From positions 288,001 through 352,000 of the forward strand of contig NZ_CP092417.1 in NCBI RefSeq assembly GCF_023716865.1: DNA of 64,000 bases, in the 5' to 3' direction. A program made the position numbers and the translations under genes. The number at the start of each line of letters is the position of its first letter. Position 1 is the first letter of the stretch. Positions 35,466 to 44,424 of this stretch are shown here, one piece after another. Origin of the DNA: Endozoicomonas sp. SCSIO W0465. Lineage in GTDB: Bacteria > Pseudomonadota > Gammaproteobacteria > Pseudomonadales > Endozoicomonadaceae. The notes under the pieces were generated by a model. That model was not told where the DNA came from. It ran no database searches and saw nothing but the letters and a program-made list of their open reading frames with translations.

Positions 35466-36758
35466 ATGGGCAAGACTGTTGTCGTACTTGGCACCCAGTG
35501 GGGTGATGAAGGTAAAGGCAAGATTGTCGACCTGCTGACAGAGCAGGCTGAAGCCGTTGTTCGTTTCCAGGGCGGCCATAATGCCGGACACACCCTGGTT
35601 ATTAATGGTGAGAAAACCGTTCTGCACCTGATTCCTTCCGGAATCTTGCGCGAAGATGTGGTTTGTTACATCGGCAACGGTGTTGTGCTGTCGCCTGAAG
35701 CACTGCTGAAAGAGATGAAGCAGCTGGAAGCAACCGGTGTTCCTGTCCGTGAGCGTCTGAAACTCAGCCCGGCCTGTCCTCTGATTCTGCCTTACCATGT
35801 GGCGCTGGATCAGGCGCGTGAGCTGGCCCGTGGTGAAGCAAAAATCGGTACTACGGGTCGTGGTATCGGTCCTGCTTATGAAGACAAGGTGGCCCGCAGA
35901 GGCTTGCGTGTTGCTGATCTGCTGCACCCGGAGCGTTTTGCCAAAAAGTTGAAAGAAGTGATGGATTATCACAACTTTGCCCTGCAGAACTACTACAAGT
36001 CAGAAGTCGTGAATTATCAGACCGTTCTGGATGACACGCTGGCCATGGCCAGAGAACTCATTCCGATGATCGATCGGGTATCAGACCGTCTGCATGAGCA
36101 TCATGAGCGTGGCGATCATATTCTGTTTGAAGGTGCCCAGGGTTCTATGCTGGATATCGACCACGGAACTTACCCGTTTGTAACGTCATCCAACACCACT
36201 GCCGGTGGTACTTCTACCGGTACCGGTTTTGGTCCGCTTTACCTGGATTACGTACTGGGTATTACCAAGGCTTACACCACACGTGTTGGCTCAGGCCCCT
36301 TCCCAACTGAGCTGGATGATGAAAATGGTCGCCATCTTGCCAAAGTAGGGAATGAGTTTGGTGCCACTACCGGCCGTCCTCGCCGTTGCGGCTGGTTTGA
36401 TGCCGTAGCCCTGAGACAGGCTATCCAGATCAACTCGGTCAGTGGCCTTTGCCTGACCAAGCTGGATGTACTTGATGGCCTTGAAACGATCCGCATCTGT
36501 GTGGATTACAAGAATGCTGATGGTGAGTCCATTACCACGCCTGTTGACGTTGAAGAGTACGAGTTAGTTCAGCCGGTTTATGAAGAGCTGCCAGGTTGGA
36601 CCGAGTCTACGTTTGGTGTGAAGAGCCTTGATGAATTGCCTGCTAATGCACTGGCTTACATCAAGCGTCTTGAAGAGGTAACGGGTGCACCAATTGATAT
36701 TATTTCTACCGGGCCAGACCGTGTAGAAACTATTATTCTGCGTCAGCCGTTTGCCTGA
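35466..36758 (+). CDS. purA: adenylosuccinate synthetase
   Basis: A 430-residue PurA that joins IMP and aspartate using GTP to give adenylosuccinate in AMP synthesis. Visible: GTQWGDEGKGKIVDLL with the P-loop and catalytic Asp, GGHNAGHTLV with the catalytic His, TTGRGIGPAYEDKVARRG, the GAQGSMLDIDHGTYPFVTSS signature, and TTGRPRRCGWFD. Length is normal. It follows hisZ by 27 bp and is followed by a terminator. Confidence 0.98.
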   Translation: MGKTVVVLGTQWGDEGKGKIVDLLTEQAEAVVRFQGGHNAGHTLVINGEKTVLHLIPSGILREDVVCYIGNGVVLSPEALLKEMKQLEATGVPVRERLKLSPACPLILPYHVALDQARELARGEAKIGTTGRGIGPAYEDKVARRGLRVADLLHPERFAKKLKEVMDYHNFALQNYYKSEVVNYQTVLDDTLAMARELIPMIDRVSDRLHEHHERGDHILFEGAQGSMLDIDHGTYPFVTSSNTTAGGTSTGTGFGPLYLDYVLGITKAYTTRVGSGPFPTELDDENGRHLAKVGNEFGATTGRPRRCGWFDAVALRQAIQINSVSGLCLTKLDVLDGLETIRICVDYKNADGESITTPVDVEEYELVQPVYEELPGWTESTFGVKSLDELPANALAYIKRLEEVTGAPIDIISTGPDRVETIILRQPFA

Positions 36759-36768
36759 TTGTCAGGGT

Positions 36769-36794
36769 CCGGCTATTTGAAAAAATAGCCGGTT
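36769..36794 (+). terminator. rho-independent terminator after purA
   Basis: CCGGCTATTT, a short A-rich loop, AAATAGCCGG then TTT. The stem is 10 bp; the T-run is short. Confidence 0.75.
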
Positions 36795-36930
36795 TATCAT
36801 TGAATGAATCGGCTATTCTTTTGATGGTATTTTATTTTAGCCGCCACCCTTTGCATTGACTCACCGATACATGTACTAATTACAGAATGGATTCAATGTT
36901 TTTCCTTCCACCACGATCCGAGCTGAAGAC

Positions 36931-36976
36931 AGCCATGAGCTATAGAAAGCCATGAGCTCTAAAAGCCATGAGCTAT
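36931..36976. repeat. AGCCATGAGCTAT triplicated upstream of rnr
   Basis: Three near-identical 13-bp copies start at 36931, 36948 and 36964, each containing ATGAGCT. They lie just before the rnr start and contribute an alternative in-frame ATG at 36968 (plus similar decoys). The remainder of the purA-rnr gap holds the purA terminator and nothing else recognised. Confidence 0.7.
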
Positions 36977-37000
36977 ATCAAGAGGTGCAATAACCACATG

Positions 37001-39625
37001 TCACAAGGGTGGAAAAGCCAGGATAGTCAGGCATCTCTCGAAGCAGAGCGCTATGAAAACCCGATCCCCAGTCGTTTGTATATCATGGAATATCTTGAGC
37101 AGCGCGGGGCTCCGGCCAACCATCAGGCGTTATGTCGTGAATTGGGTATAAACGACGAAGAACAGAAAGAAGCGCTGATGTTCCGTCTCAAGGCAATGAT
37201 CCGTGATGGCCAGTTGCTGCAAAATCGCAAGAATGCCTTTGCCCTGATCAGTAAGTTGAATCTTATTAAAGGCGTTGTTCAGGGCAATAAAGAAGGGTTT
37301 GGTTTTTTAATTCCTGATGGCGGTGGTGAGGACCTCTACCTGTCCCCCCGGGAGATGCGGCAGCTATTTGATGGCGACCGTGCAGTAGTCCGTGAATCAG
37401 GGGTTGACCATCGTGGCCGCAGGGAAGGCCAGCTGGTTGAAGTGATTGAGAGAAATACGACACAGGTTGTTGGACGCTACTATACCGAATCCGGTGCAGC
37501 CTTTATGGTGCCCGAAAACCCTCGTATCAGCCGGGAAATCATTGTCCAGCCCGGTCCGCTGATGCCTACGGAAGGTCAATATATTCTGCTGGAAATTACC
37601 CGGCAACCGGGACGTCGCAATATGCCTATGGGCATTGTTAAGGAGATTCTGGGTGGCAGAGCGGATGCTGGAATGGAGGTTGAGGTTGCTGTTCGCACCC
37701 ACAACATTCCCCATGAGTGGCCGGATGAAGTAGAAAAACAGTGTAAGGGCTTGACTACCGAGGTTGCAGAATCCGATAAGGCTTTCAGGGTCGATTTACG
37801 GGAAACGCCCTTTGTCACTATTGATGGTGAGGATGCCCGTGACTTCGACGATGCGGTTTATTGTCAGCCGAAAAAAGGCGGTGGCTGGCGTCTTTTTGTC
37901 GCGATTGCCGATGTATCTAACTATGTAAAACCCGGTTCGGCGCTGGATAAGGAAGCGGTTAACCGGGGGACATCGGTCTACTTCCCCGGGCATGTTATTC
38001 CTATGTTGCCTGAGGTCCTGTCCAACGGTCTGTGTTCCCTGAATCCGGAAGTCGATAGACTGGCCATGGTCTGTGAAATGACTATCAGTGGCAAGGGCAA
38101 GATTTCCGGCTACAAATTCTATGAGAGCGTTATCCGCTCCCATGCCCGTCTGACGTATACCAAAGTTTGGGACATGTTGTCCCTCAGTGATGAAGGCCGT
38201 GATCTACGCAAACAGTACAAGCCATTAGTACCACACCTGGAGCACCTGTACTCGCTATACAAGACATTGGTGTCCGTGCGGGCAGAACGGGGCACGATTG
38301 ATTTTGATACGGTTGAGACCCAGATTATTTTTGGTCGCCACCGCAAGATTGAGCAGATTGTGCCAAGGGAGCGTAATGACGCCCATAAGCTGATTGAGGA
38401 GTGTATGCTGTGTGCCAATGTCTGCGCGGCAAAGTTTCTGGAAAAGCACAATCTCCCGGGTCTGTATCGTGTCCACGAAGGGCCGACGCTGGAGAAGAAG
38501 CTTAACCTGAACAGCTTCCTTGGCAGCCTGGGCCTGGCACTATCCTCCGGAAAAATTACCCCCCGTGATATTCAGGCACTGTTGCTTAAGGTGAAAGATC
38601 GTCCTGATTACCATGTGATTCAGACTGTGGTGTTACGCTCAATGAGTCAGGCGGTCTACAGCGGTGATAATCAGGGGCATTTTGGTTTGGCCTTTAAGGC
38701 TTATGCACATTTCACCTCACCCATCCGGCGTTATCCTGATTTACTGGTGCACAGGGCGATCCGTCACATTATTCGCTCAGAGATTCCCTCCAGGCATGTG
38801 GTTCGTGTGGGAGCCAGCCCGATTCCTGAAAAGCGCATCTATCCCTATAAAGCCGGTGATATTCAATCACTGGGAGAGCACTGTTCGGCAACTGAGCGAC
38901 GGGCAGACCTGGCAACCCGCGATGCCATGGATTGGCTGAAGTGTGACTATATGCAGCAACACATTGGCCAAACCTTCAGTGGTATTGTCTCTTCAGTTAC
39001 CGGGTTTGGCTTGTTTGTTGAACTCAAAGACGTATTTGTTGAAGGCCTGGTTCACGTCACCAGTCTGCCAGATGATTACTATATTTACGACAATGTACAT
39101 CACTGCATGCGTGGTGAGCGGACAGGTCGCCGGTTCGGTTTGGGCGATGAACTGGAGGTAATGGTCAGTAAGGTTGATCTGGATGATAAGAAGATCGACT
39201 TCGAACTGCTATCCGCGCTTGGCAAGCCCGGAAGAAGAAAGCCATCCAGTAAGTCTGGTCCTGCGAAAAAATCCCGTTCATCCGCAAGCGCGGCACTGGG
39301 CAGTCGATTTAAATCGGCTGCGGCAAAGGCAAAACTGCTTAGAGAAGCCAGGGCTGCTGAAGCAGCGGCTAAAAAAGGGAAAGGCTCTTTATCTGCTAAA
39401 GGCTCTTCATCCACCAAAGGCGCCTCCGAGGACGGTAAACCGTCAGGTCGTAAGCCGAAAGGCAGAAAATCGTCCAAAACAACGGGTAAAAAGGGCAAGC
39501 CAGCCGCTGCCAACAAAAAGAAGGTTGCCGTTAAGAAGAAAAAAAGCAGTACCAGTAAGTCTGACTCAGCCAAGGCCTCAAAGCCAGTGGGCAGACAGCC
39601 TCGTAAACGGAAGATCAGTCAATAA
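37001..39625 (+). CDS. rnr: ribonuclease R
   Basis: An 874-residue processive 3'-5' exoribonuclease that degrades structured RNA. Order: N-terminal winged helix (ENPIPSRLYIMEYLEQRG), cold-shock domains (GVVQGNKEGFGFLIPDGGG), RNB catalytic domain (DGEDARDFDDAVYC with the metal-binding Asp residues; FTSPIRRYPDLLVHR), S1 domain (FSGIVSSVTGFGLFVEL), then a Lys/Ala/Ser-rich basic tail from about residue 742. ATG 37001 is preferred: it follows AAGAGGTG and matches the family start; ATG 36968 falls in the repeat block. It precedes rlmB, the usual pair. Confidence 0.97.
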   Translation, partial: SQGWKSQDSQASLEAERYENPIPSRLYIMEYLEQRGAPANHQALCRELGINDEEQKEALMFRLKAMIRDGQLLQNRKNAFALISKLNLIKGVVQGNKEGFGFLIPDGGGEDLYLSPREMRQLFDGDRAVVRESGVDHRGRREGQLVEVIERNTTQVVGRYYTESGAAFMVPENPRISREIIVQPGPLMPTEGQYILLEITRQPGRRNMPMGIVKEILGGRADAGMEVEVAVRTHNIPHEWPDEVEKQCKGLTTEVAESDKAFRVDLRETPFVTIDGEDARDFDDAVYCQPKKGGGWRLFVAIADVSNYVKPGSALDKEAVNRGTSVYFPGHVIPMLPEVLSNGLCSLNPEVDRLAMVCEMTISGKGKISGYKFYESVIRSHARLTYTKVWDMLSLSDEGRDLRKQYKPLVPHLEHLYSLYKTLVSVRAERGTIDFDTVETQIIFGRHRKIEQIVPRERNDAHKLIEECMLCANVCAAKFLEKHNLPGLYRVHEGPTLEKKLNLNSFLGSLGLALSSGKITPRDIQALLLKVKDRPDYHVIQTVVLRSMSQAVYSGDNQGHFGLAFKAYAHFTSPIRRYPDLLVHRAIRHIIRSEIPSRHVVRVGASPIPEKRIYPYKAGDIQSLGEHCSATERRADLATRDAMDWLKCDYMQQHIGQTFSGIVSSVTGFGLFVELKDVFVEGLVHVTSLPDDYYIYDNVHHCMRGERTGRRFGLGDELEVMVSKVDLDDKKIDFELLSALGKPGRRKPSSKSGPAKKSRSSASAALGSRFKSAAAKAKLLREARAAEAAAKKGKGSLSAKGSSSTKGASEDGKPSGRKPKGRKSSKTTGKKGKPAAANKKKVAVKKKKSSTSKSDSAKASKPVGRQPRKRKISQ

Positions 39626-39676
39626 GCGTTGCACCACAAAGAAAGAAACAATCTTTATCATGCAGATGAGAAATCA

Positions 39677-40411
39677 ATGAGTAATGACGTAGTATTTGGC
39701 CTGCATGCGGTGCAGAGCCTGTTTGAACGATCACCCGAAAGAGTATTGGAACTTCAAATTCAGAAAGGTCGTACCGATAAGCGAATCAATGCACTGGTTG
39801 ATCAGGCCAGAGATCAGGGCGTTTCCGTTCGATTTGTTGAGCGCAGTCGTCTTGATGCCAAAGCGGATGGTGTGCATCAGGGGATTATGGCCAGAGTCTC
39901 TGCTGCCCGGGTTTACCGGGAAGAAGACCTGGAGGATATTCTGGATGGGCTGAATGAACCGCCATTTCTTCTGATTCTGGATGGCGTTACCGATCCTCAT
40001 AACCTCGGCGCCTGCCTGCGGACGGCGGATGCGGCAGGTGTGCATGCGGTTATTGTTCCCAAAGATAAGTCGGCCAGCCTGAATGCCACAGCCACCAAAG
40101 TGGCCTGTGGTGCGGCAGACAATGTACCCCTGATTCAGGTGACCAACCTTGCACGGAGTATGGCGTGGCTCAAGGAGCGAGGTATCTGGATGATTGGTAC
40201 CGCCGGTGAGAGTGCTGGCAATATCTATCAATCAGATTTAACCGGACCTCTGGCACTGGTCATGGGCGCAGAAGGTAAAGGTATGCGTCGGCTGACCAGA
40301 GATCTGTGTGACTCGCTGATTTTTATCCCGATGGCAGGTTCAGTCAGCAGCCTGAATGTCTCCGTTGCTACCGGTGTTTGTCTGTTTGAAGCGGTTCGTC
40401 AGAGGCATTGA
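39677..40411 (+). CDS. rlmB: 23S rRNA (guanosine-2'-O) methyltransferase RlmB
   Basis: A 244-residue SPOUT methylase that modifies G2251 of 23S rRNA with S-adenosylmethionine. It has the N-terminal substrate-binding domain (VVFGLHAVQSLFERSPERV), then LILDGVTDPHNLGACLRTADAAG, ALVMGAEGKGMRRL and IPMAGSVSSLNVSVATGV, which form the trefoil knot. ATG 39677 fits the family start; the ORF extends upstream to 39629 without support. It ends 101 bp from the convergent tamB. Confidence 0.97.
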   Translation: MSNDVVFGLHAVQSLFERSPERVLELQIQKGRTDKRINALVDQARDQGVSVRFVERSRLDAKADGVHQGIMARVSAARVYREEDLEDILDGLNEPPFLLILDGVTDPHNLGACLRTADAAGVHAVIVPKDKSASLNATATKVACGAADNVPLIQVTNLARSMAWLKERGIWMIGTAGESAGNIYQSDLTGPLALVMGAEGKGMRRLTRDLCDSLIFIPMAGSVSSLNVSVATGVCLFEAVRQRH

Positions 40412-40512
40412 CGGTAACCACCCTATTGCTATGGATATCAGTGAAACTCGCCTTGGGACAAATCATCGGTTCACCGGGCCAGTTCCAGAAGTTCACTCTG
40501 AATGAATTCTTG

Positions 40513-43500
40513 TTATTTTTTACCGGTTTCAATTTTAAATTGATAAAACAGGTCGACAGCTTGAGCAAGACCACTGATCGCCTGGAGATAAAGTCGCGGC
40601 ATTAATTCATAGCGTACTTTTACTTCAGCGATGGAGTTAAAGACACCCGCGCCATATTGCACCCGCAGGCCGGGCGCAACAGTGCCGCCAATGGTGACCT
40701 GGGTGTCATCACCACTGCCCTGAGTGTCGAGCGTGACATCCGAGAGGCCGATTTTTTTACCAATAGAAGTAACGACGCCGCCAAACTGGCTGACCCCAAA
40801 ATCGATCAGCATGGATTGCACCGCCGAACTGTCACCATCATCGATACCCCGCCCTCTGAGCAGATAAGACCACTGATCCTGCTGTGGCATGGGTGGGTCC
40901 GAATAGATAGAAAACGTTGGTCTGGATGGTGGTCCGCTAACCTGAATGCCTACGGATACATCACCTTCAATACTGTCAGGGTTGCGAATCGCATTGACTG
41001 CCAGGTATGGGTTTGTGAGCGGGCCAGAGAAAATAATATTACCTTCTTTAATCAGCAGGTCCTGACCAAATTGATGATAGCCGCCGTTGATCAGTTGAAT
41101 AGAGCCATCGGCAACCAGTGGTTTTCCGGGTTGGAGATCCAGCAGTAAATGGCCGCCCAGGTCTGACTTCAGCCCATAGGCGTCGATCTTGATGTCGTTG
41201 CCTAATACCACATTGACATCCATGGAGAATGGCAGACCGGCATGCAGCACTGTTTCCCTGGTTCCCGGGGTGATAATCACCACATCATCAGAGGGCTTAA
41301 CGGCCTGCCTGGGCAGTTGCTTGATGTTCACTCTTGCCCAGGGAATGGTAATGTTACCGGTCAGGGTTTGCGCTTTTCCAATGGTCAGCTTCAGGTCGGG
41401 AGAGGCTCTTAGTTGCAGCATTCCGGGAACTTTGGCTCCAAGGTTTTGCCCTTGTATGGTAACAACTCCGGAAGGGGGCATCTGTTGCCAGTCAAGGTTA
41501 CCGGACAAATCCAGCTTGCCATCGCCAACCTTCATACTGCCGCTAACCTTGCCCTTATTGCCATCCATATTCAGCTCAGTGATCAGATTGCTGACGGTGA
41601 CCATTTCCTGTTTGGCGGTCAGCCGTCCATCACGGAGTGTCAGGTTGCCAAAAAGCAAGGGGGCTTTCAGTGTTCCACCCATGCGGGTGTCAGCGGATAA
41701 GATACCAGCGATATTGCCAATATCCGGGATCAGTGGTTGCAGAACATTCAGATGCATAGCCTGCAGTCTGGCTTGCCCACTGAGGGTCTGGTCACTTTGC
41801 AGATTGTCGATGGCCAGATTAATGTGAGCGATCCCCAGCTGTTTTGAGTCAAAGTCCAACGCTGCCTGCAGATCATCCTTATTCAGCTTAATGATGGTGG
41901 CGAGTGTTTGATATTTCAGGGAAACCGGATTGTCTGAGTCACCAGTGACTTCACCCGGCGTCGTTTGGATTTGGATATGGGCCATGGGGTGGCCGCTATC
42001 CCGCTTGCTATCCCATTGAATATCACCGCTAGCAGAGAGTACAGCCTGCCAGTCAAGGTTGCCCGGCAGGAGTGGTTTCAGGTTCGACAGGTTAAAGTCT
42101 GATAGCTGGAAGCGGGTTGTTCCACGATTGGCTGAAAATGTTGATGCATCAATACAGAGCCTTGCCGGTTTGGCCAGCCAGCATTGATCCGCCAGTTTCA
42201 CGGTTTCATCGGTGGCATTCAGCAGCAGGTTGACAGGCTGCTCCAGAGACCAGTTATCCACCAGGGTGATTACCCTGGCACTGGCTAACTGTCCCTGCCA
42301 TTTGCCAGGCTGCTTACCCTGAGCGCCCTGCCAACGTCCGGTAACCTGTAACTCACCGGATACCGGTTCACCCCGGGTTTTGAGGGATATTTGATGATGC
42401 CGTTCACTGCCACTGGCATTGAACAGCAATTTTTCCAGTTGAATATTGCCACTGTGCAGAGCGGCTGCTGCAACGGTGATTTTACCTTCCAGTAATGTTG
42501 CTTTGGCTAATTTGCCATTAACCTGTAACCGGTCGATACGGGTCTGCTGAACATCAATCGATGGGCTATCAAAATTGAATAAAAGCGTTGGATTTTCATC
42601 GCTCCCTGTTAGCTTAACACGGCCTTGTAAAGAGCCTTTCAGCCTTGGGGTAATCGTATCCAGAGATTTAGCATCCAGTTTGGCGGTCATGGATACCTGT
42701 TCTGCGATGTGTCCAATGACGTCAAGTCGATTATCCCCAAGCGTTGCATAGAGATTTTGAATATTAACCCTGAAAGGGAGCAGAGCCATTGACCGGGTCT
42801 GGCTGTCAGCTTTCAGTTTACCCGTCAGCTCAAGGGGGCTATTCAATAATGTGCCCTTTATATTGAGCTCCGGAATGCTTAGCTGCCATGAACCATCGGT
42901 CATGATGAATTGGGTATTGATTTTGCCGTTCAGCATCCCCGGAATATCGGGTAGCCACAATGCTGGTTTCAGTTGTGACAGCTGAATTTGCCCTTGCCAG
43001 CTAATTCCCTCTTTCCAGTCAAGGTTTCCGGTCAGTTGCAACGGTTTTTCTGTGCGATTTTTTTCATCTGCCAGGCTGAGTGACAGCGTTTCAATGGTCA
43101 GCTGCTGCAAACTTCCGGAGGCATTTAAACGCAGTTGGGTTGTTGGTTGTTCAGCCACTTTAACCGCTGTGTCCAGTGAGAACTGATATTGATTGAGGTT
43201 GCCAGTCATCCTGGCGAAACCGTTGGAAGCTGAGAACCCGGGTGTTTTTTTTTGCAGCGGCCATTGGAGCTCGGGCCACTTCAGGACAAAGTTCAAAGGG
43301 AAGTTGGGGGCAAGAGGGCCAATGTTTCCTTCGAGTGATGAGTTGATGGAGCCTTGAGTGGCAAGCCGCAACTGCAGTTGACCAAGATCCCCCGACGCTT
43401 CCAGTGATAGGTTATCGCCTTTAATTGCCGCCAAATCGGGAATGTTGAAATCATCCAGAATGGTGGCATTCAGATTCAGGTTCAATGGATAGCGTTCAGA

Positions 43501-44424
43501 TAGCTGTATCTCACCGGATAAAAGAATAGTTGCCCTGGTTTGCTCTGCTTCCAGTTTCAGGTCATCGATGTGATTAGCTTGCCAGTTGAAACTCAGTTTC
43601 AGCGTTTTCAGTGTTTCATCAATGTTACCCTGCTGGTAGCGGGCATTCGTCAGAGTGAAATTTTCCAGACTGACAGGGATTGGGAGATTGACTTCCGGAA
43701 GGGTAATTGTTGAGAGATCAATCCCCGTAGGCGTTGGTTTTTTTGGCGTTAAAACCTTGGGGGCAGGCGTTGTGCTTTCCTGGTCTGTTAACAAAACTCG
43801 CAGGTTATCTGCCCGAACGTCAGGGATGAACAGCTGGCTATTCTGCAAACGGGCACTTGCGGTAAAAGTTTCCAGGGAGATCATGGTTCCTGAAACGGTG
43901 ACATCGACATTCTGGATATTGATCTGATTGATCAGGATATCCAGGGGAATCGTCATTGCAGTTTCGCCAGAGATCTGTTCTGAAGGCTCTGTTGTTGTTG
44001 TTGTTGTTGTCGTTGCCGTTGTTGGCTGAATCACAAGGCTGACATTTTTGACTTCCACCAGTTGAACCGGCAGTTGCCTTGTTAACAGTTTTCCAGGCTG
44101 CCATTTCAGCGTTATATCATCGGCCTGAAACGCAATCTGATGGTCTTGCCAACTGAGGTTCCTGATTTTCCAGCCCGTCATCAACTGACCTTCCGTCAGC
44201 TCACCATCAAGCGGTGGAAGCGCGTTTCTCAATTGATGCCAGAGCAAGGTGTTGCCGACGTGAGTAAACAGCAGTAGTGAGACCAGAGTGACCAGGGTCA
44301 TCAGGCAGGTGGCCGTGACTACCAGGCACCTTTTTACTATGGATATGCTTTTCACCGGGTGCTGATCTGTCTTGCCCGGTTTCGTCTCAGCCTGTTCAGC
44401 TGTAGGTTTTGGAGCGTGGCTCAT
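40513..44424 (-). CDS. tamB: translocation and assembly module subunit TamB
   Basis: A 1303-residue AsmA/YhdP/TamB-type protein: one N-terminal transmembrane anchor (LVVTATCLMTLVTLVSLLLF), a long periplasmic beta-rich body of repeated short strands, and the conserved C-terminal DUF490 domain (PNPYLAVNAIRNPDSIEGDV-like; VSGPPSRPTFSIYSDPPMPQ; RGIDDGDSS). With TamA it links the inner and outer membranes in envelope assembly and probably lipid transport. It overlaps the end of tamA by 4 bp (ATGA). A Thr-rich run near residue 140 comes from a simple repeat. Confidence 0.95.
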   Translation of the reverse strand: MSHAPKPTAEQAETKPGKTDQHPVKSISIVKRCLVVTATCLMTLVTLVSLLLFTHVGNTLLWHQLRNALPPLDGELTEGQLMTGWKIRNLSWQDHQIAFQADDITLKWQPGKLLTRQLPVQLVEVKNVSLVIQPTTATTTTTTTTEPSEQISGETAMTIPLDILINQINIQNVDVTVSGTMISLETFTASARLQNSQLFIPDVRADNLRVLLTDQESTTPAPKVLTPKKPTPTGIDLSTITLPEVNLPIPVSLENFTLTNARYQQGNIDETLKTLKLSFNWQANHIDDLKLEAEQTRATILLSGEIQLSERYPLNLNLNATILDDFNIPDLAAIKGDNLSLEASGDLGQLQLRLATQGSINSSLEGNIGPLAPNFPLNFVLKWPELQWPLQKKTPGFSASNGFARMTGNLNQYQFSLDTAVKVAEQPTTQLRLNASGSLQQLTIETLSLSLADEKNRTEKPLQLTGNLDWKEGISWQGQIQLSQLKPALWLPDIPGMLNGKINTQFIMTDGSWQLSIPELNIKGTLLNSPLELTGKLKADSQTRSMALLPFRVNIQNLYATLGDNRLDVIGHIAEQVSMTAKLDAKSLDTITPRLKGSLQGRVKLTGSDENPTLLFNFDSPSIDVQQTRIDRLQVNGKLAKATLLEGKITVAAAALHSGNIQLEKLLFNASGSERHHQISLKTRGEPVSGELQVTGRWQGAQGKQPGKWQGQLASARVITLVDNWSLEQPVNLLLNATDETVKLADQCWLAKPARLCIDASTFSANRGTTRFQLSDFNLSNLKPLLPGNLDWQAVLSASGDIQWDSKRDSGHPMAHIQIQTTPGEVTGDSDNPVSLKYQTLATIIKLNKDDLQAALDFDSKQLGIAHINLAIDNLQSDQTLSGQARLQAMHLNVLQPLIPDIGNIAGILSADTRMGGTLKAPLLFGNLTLRDGRLTAKQEMVTVSNLITELNMDGNKGKVSGSMKVGDGKLDLSGNLDWQQMPPSGVVTIQGQNLGAKVPGMLQLRASPDLKLTIGKAQTLTGNITIPWARVNIKQLPRQAVKPSDDVVIITPGTRETVLHAGLPFSMDVNVVLGNDIKIDAYGLKSDLGGHLLLDLQPGKPLVADGSIQLINGGYHQFGQDLLIKEGNIIFSGPLTNPYLAVNAIRNPDSIEGDVSVGIQVSGPPSRPTFSIYSDPPMPQQDQWSYLLRGRGIDDGDSSAVQSMLIDFGVSQFGGVVTSIGKKIGLSDVTLDTQGSGDDTQVTIGGTVAPGLRVQYGAGVFNSIAEVKVRYELMPRLYLQAISGLAQAVDLFYQFKIETGKK

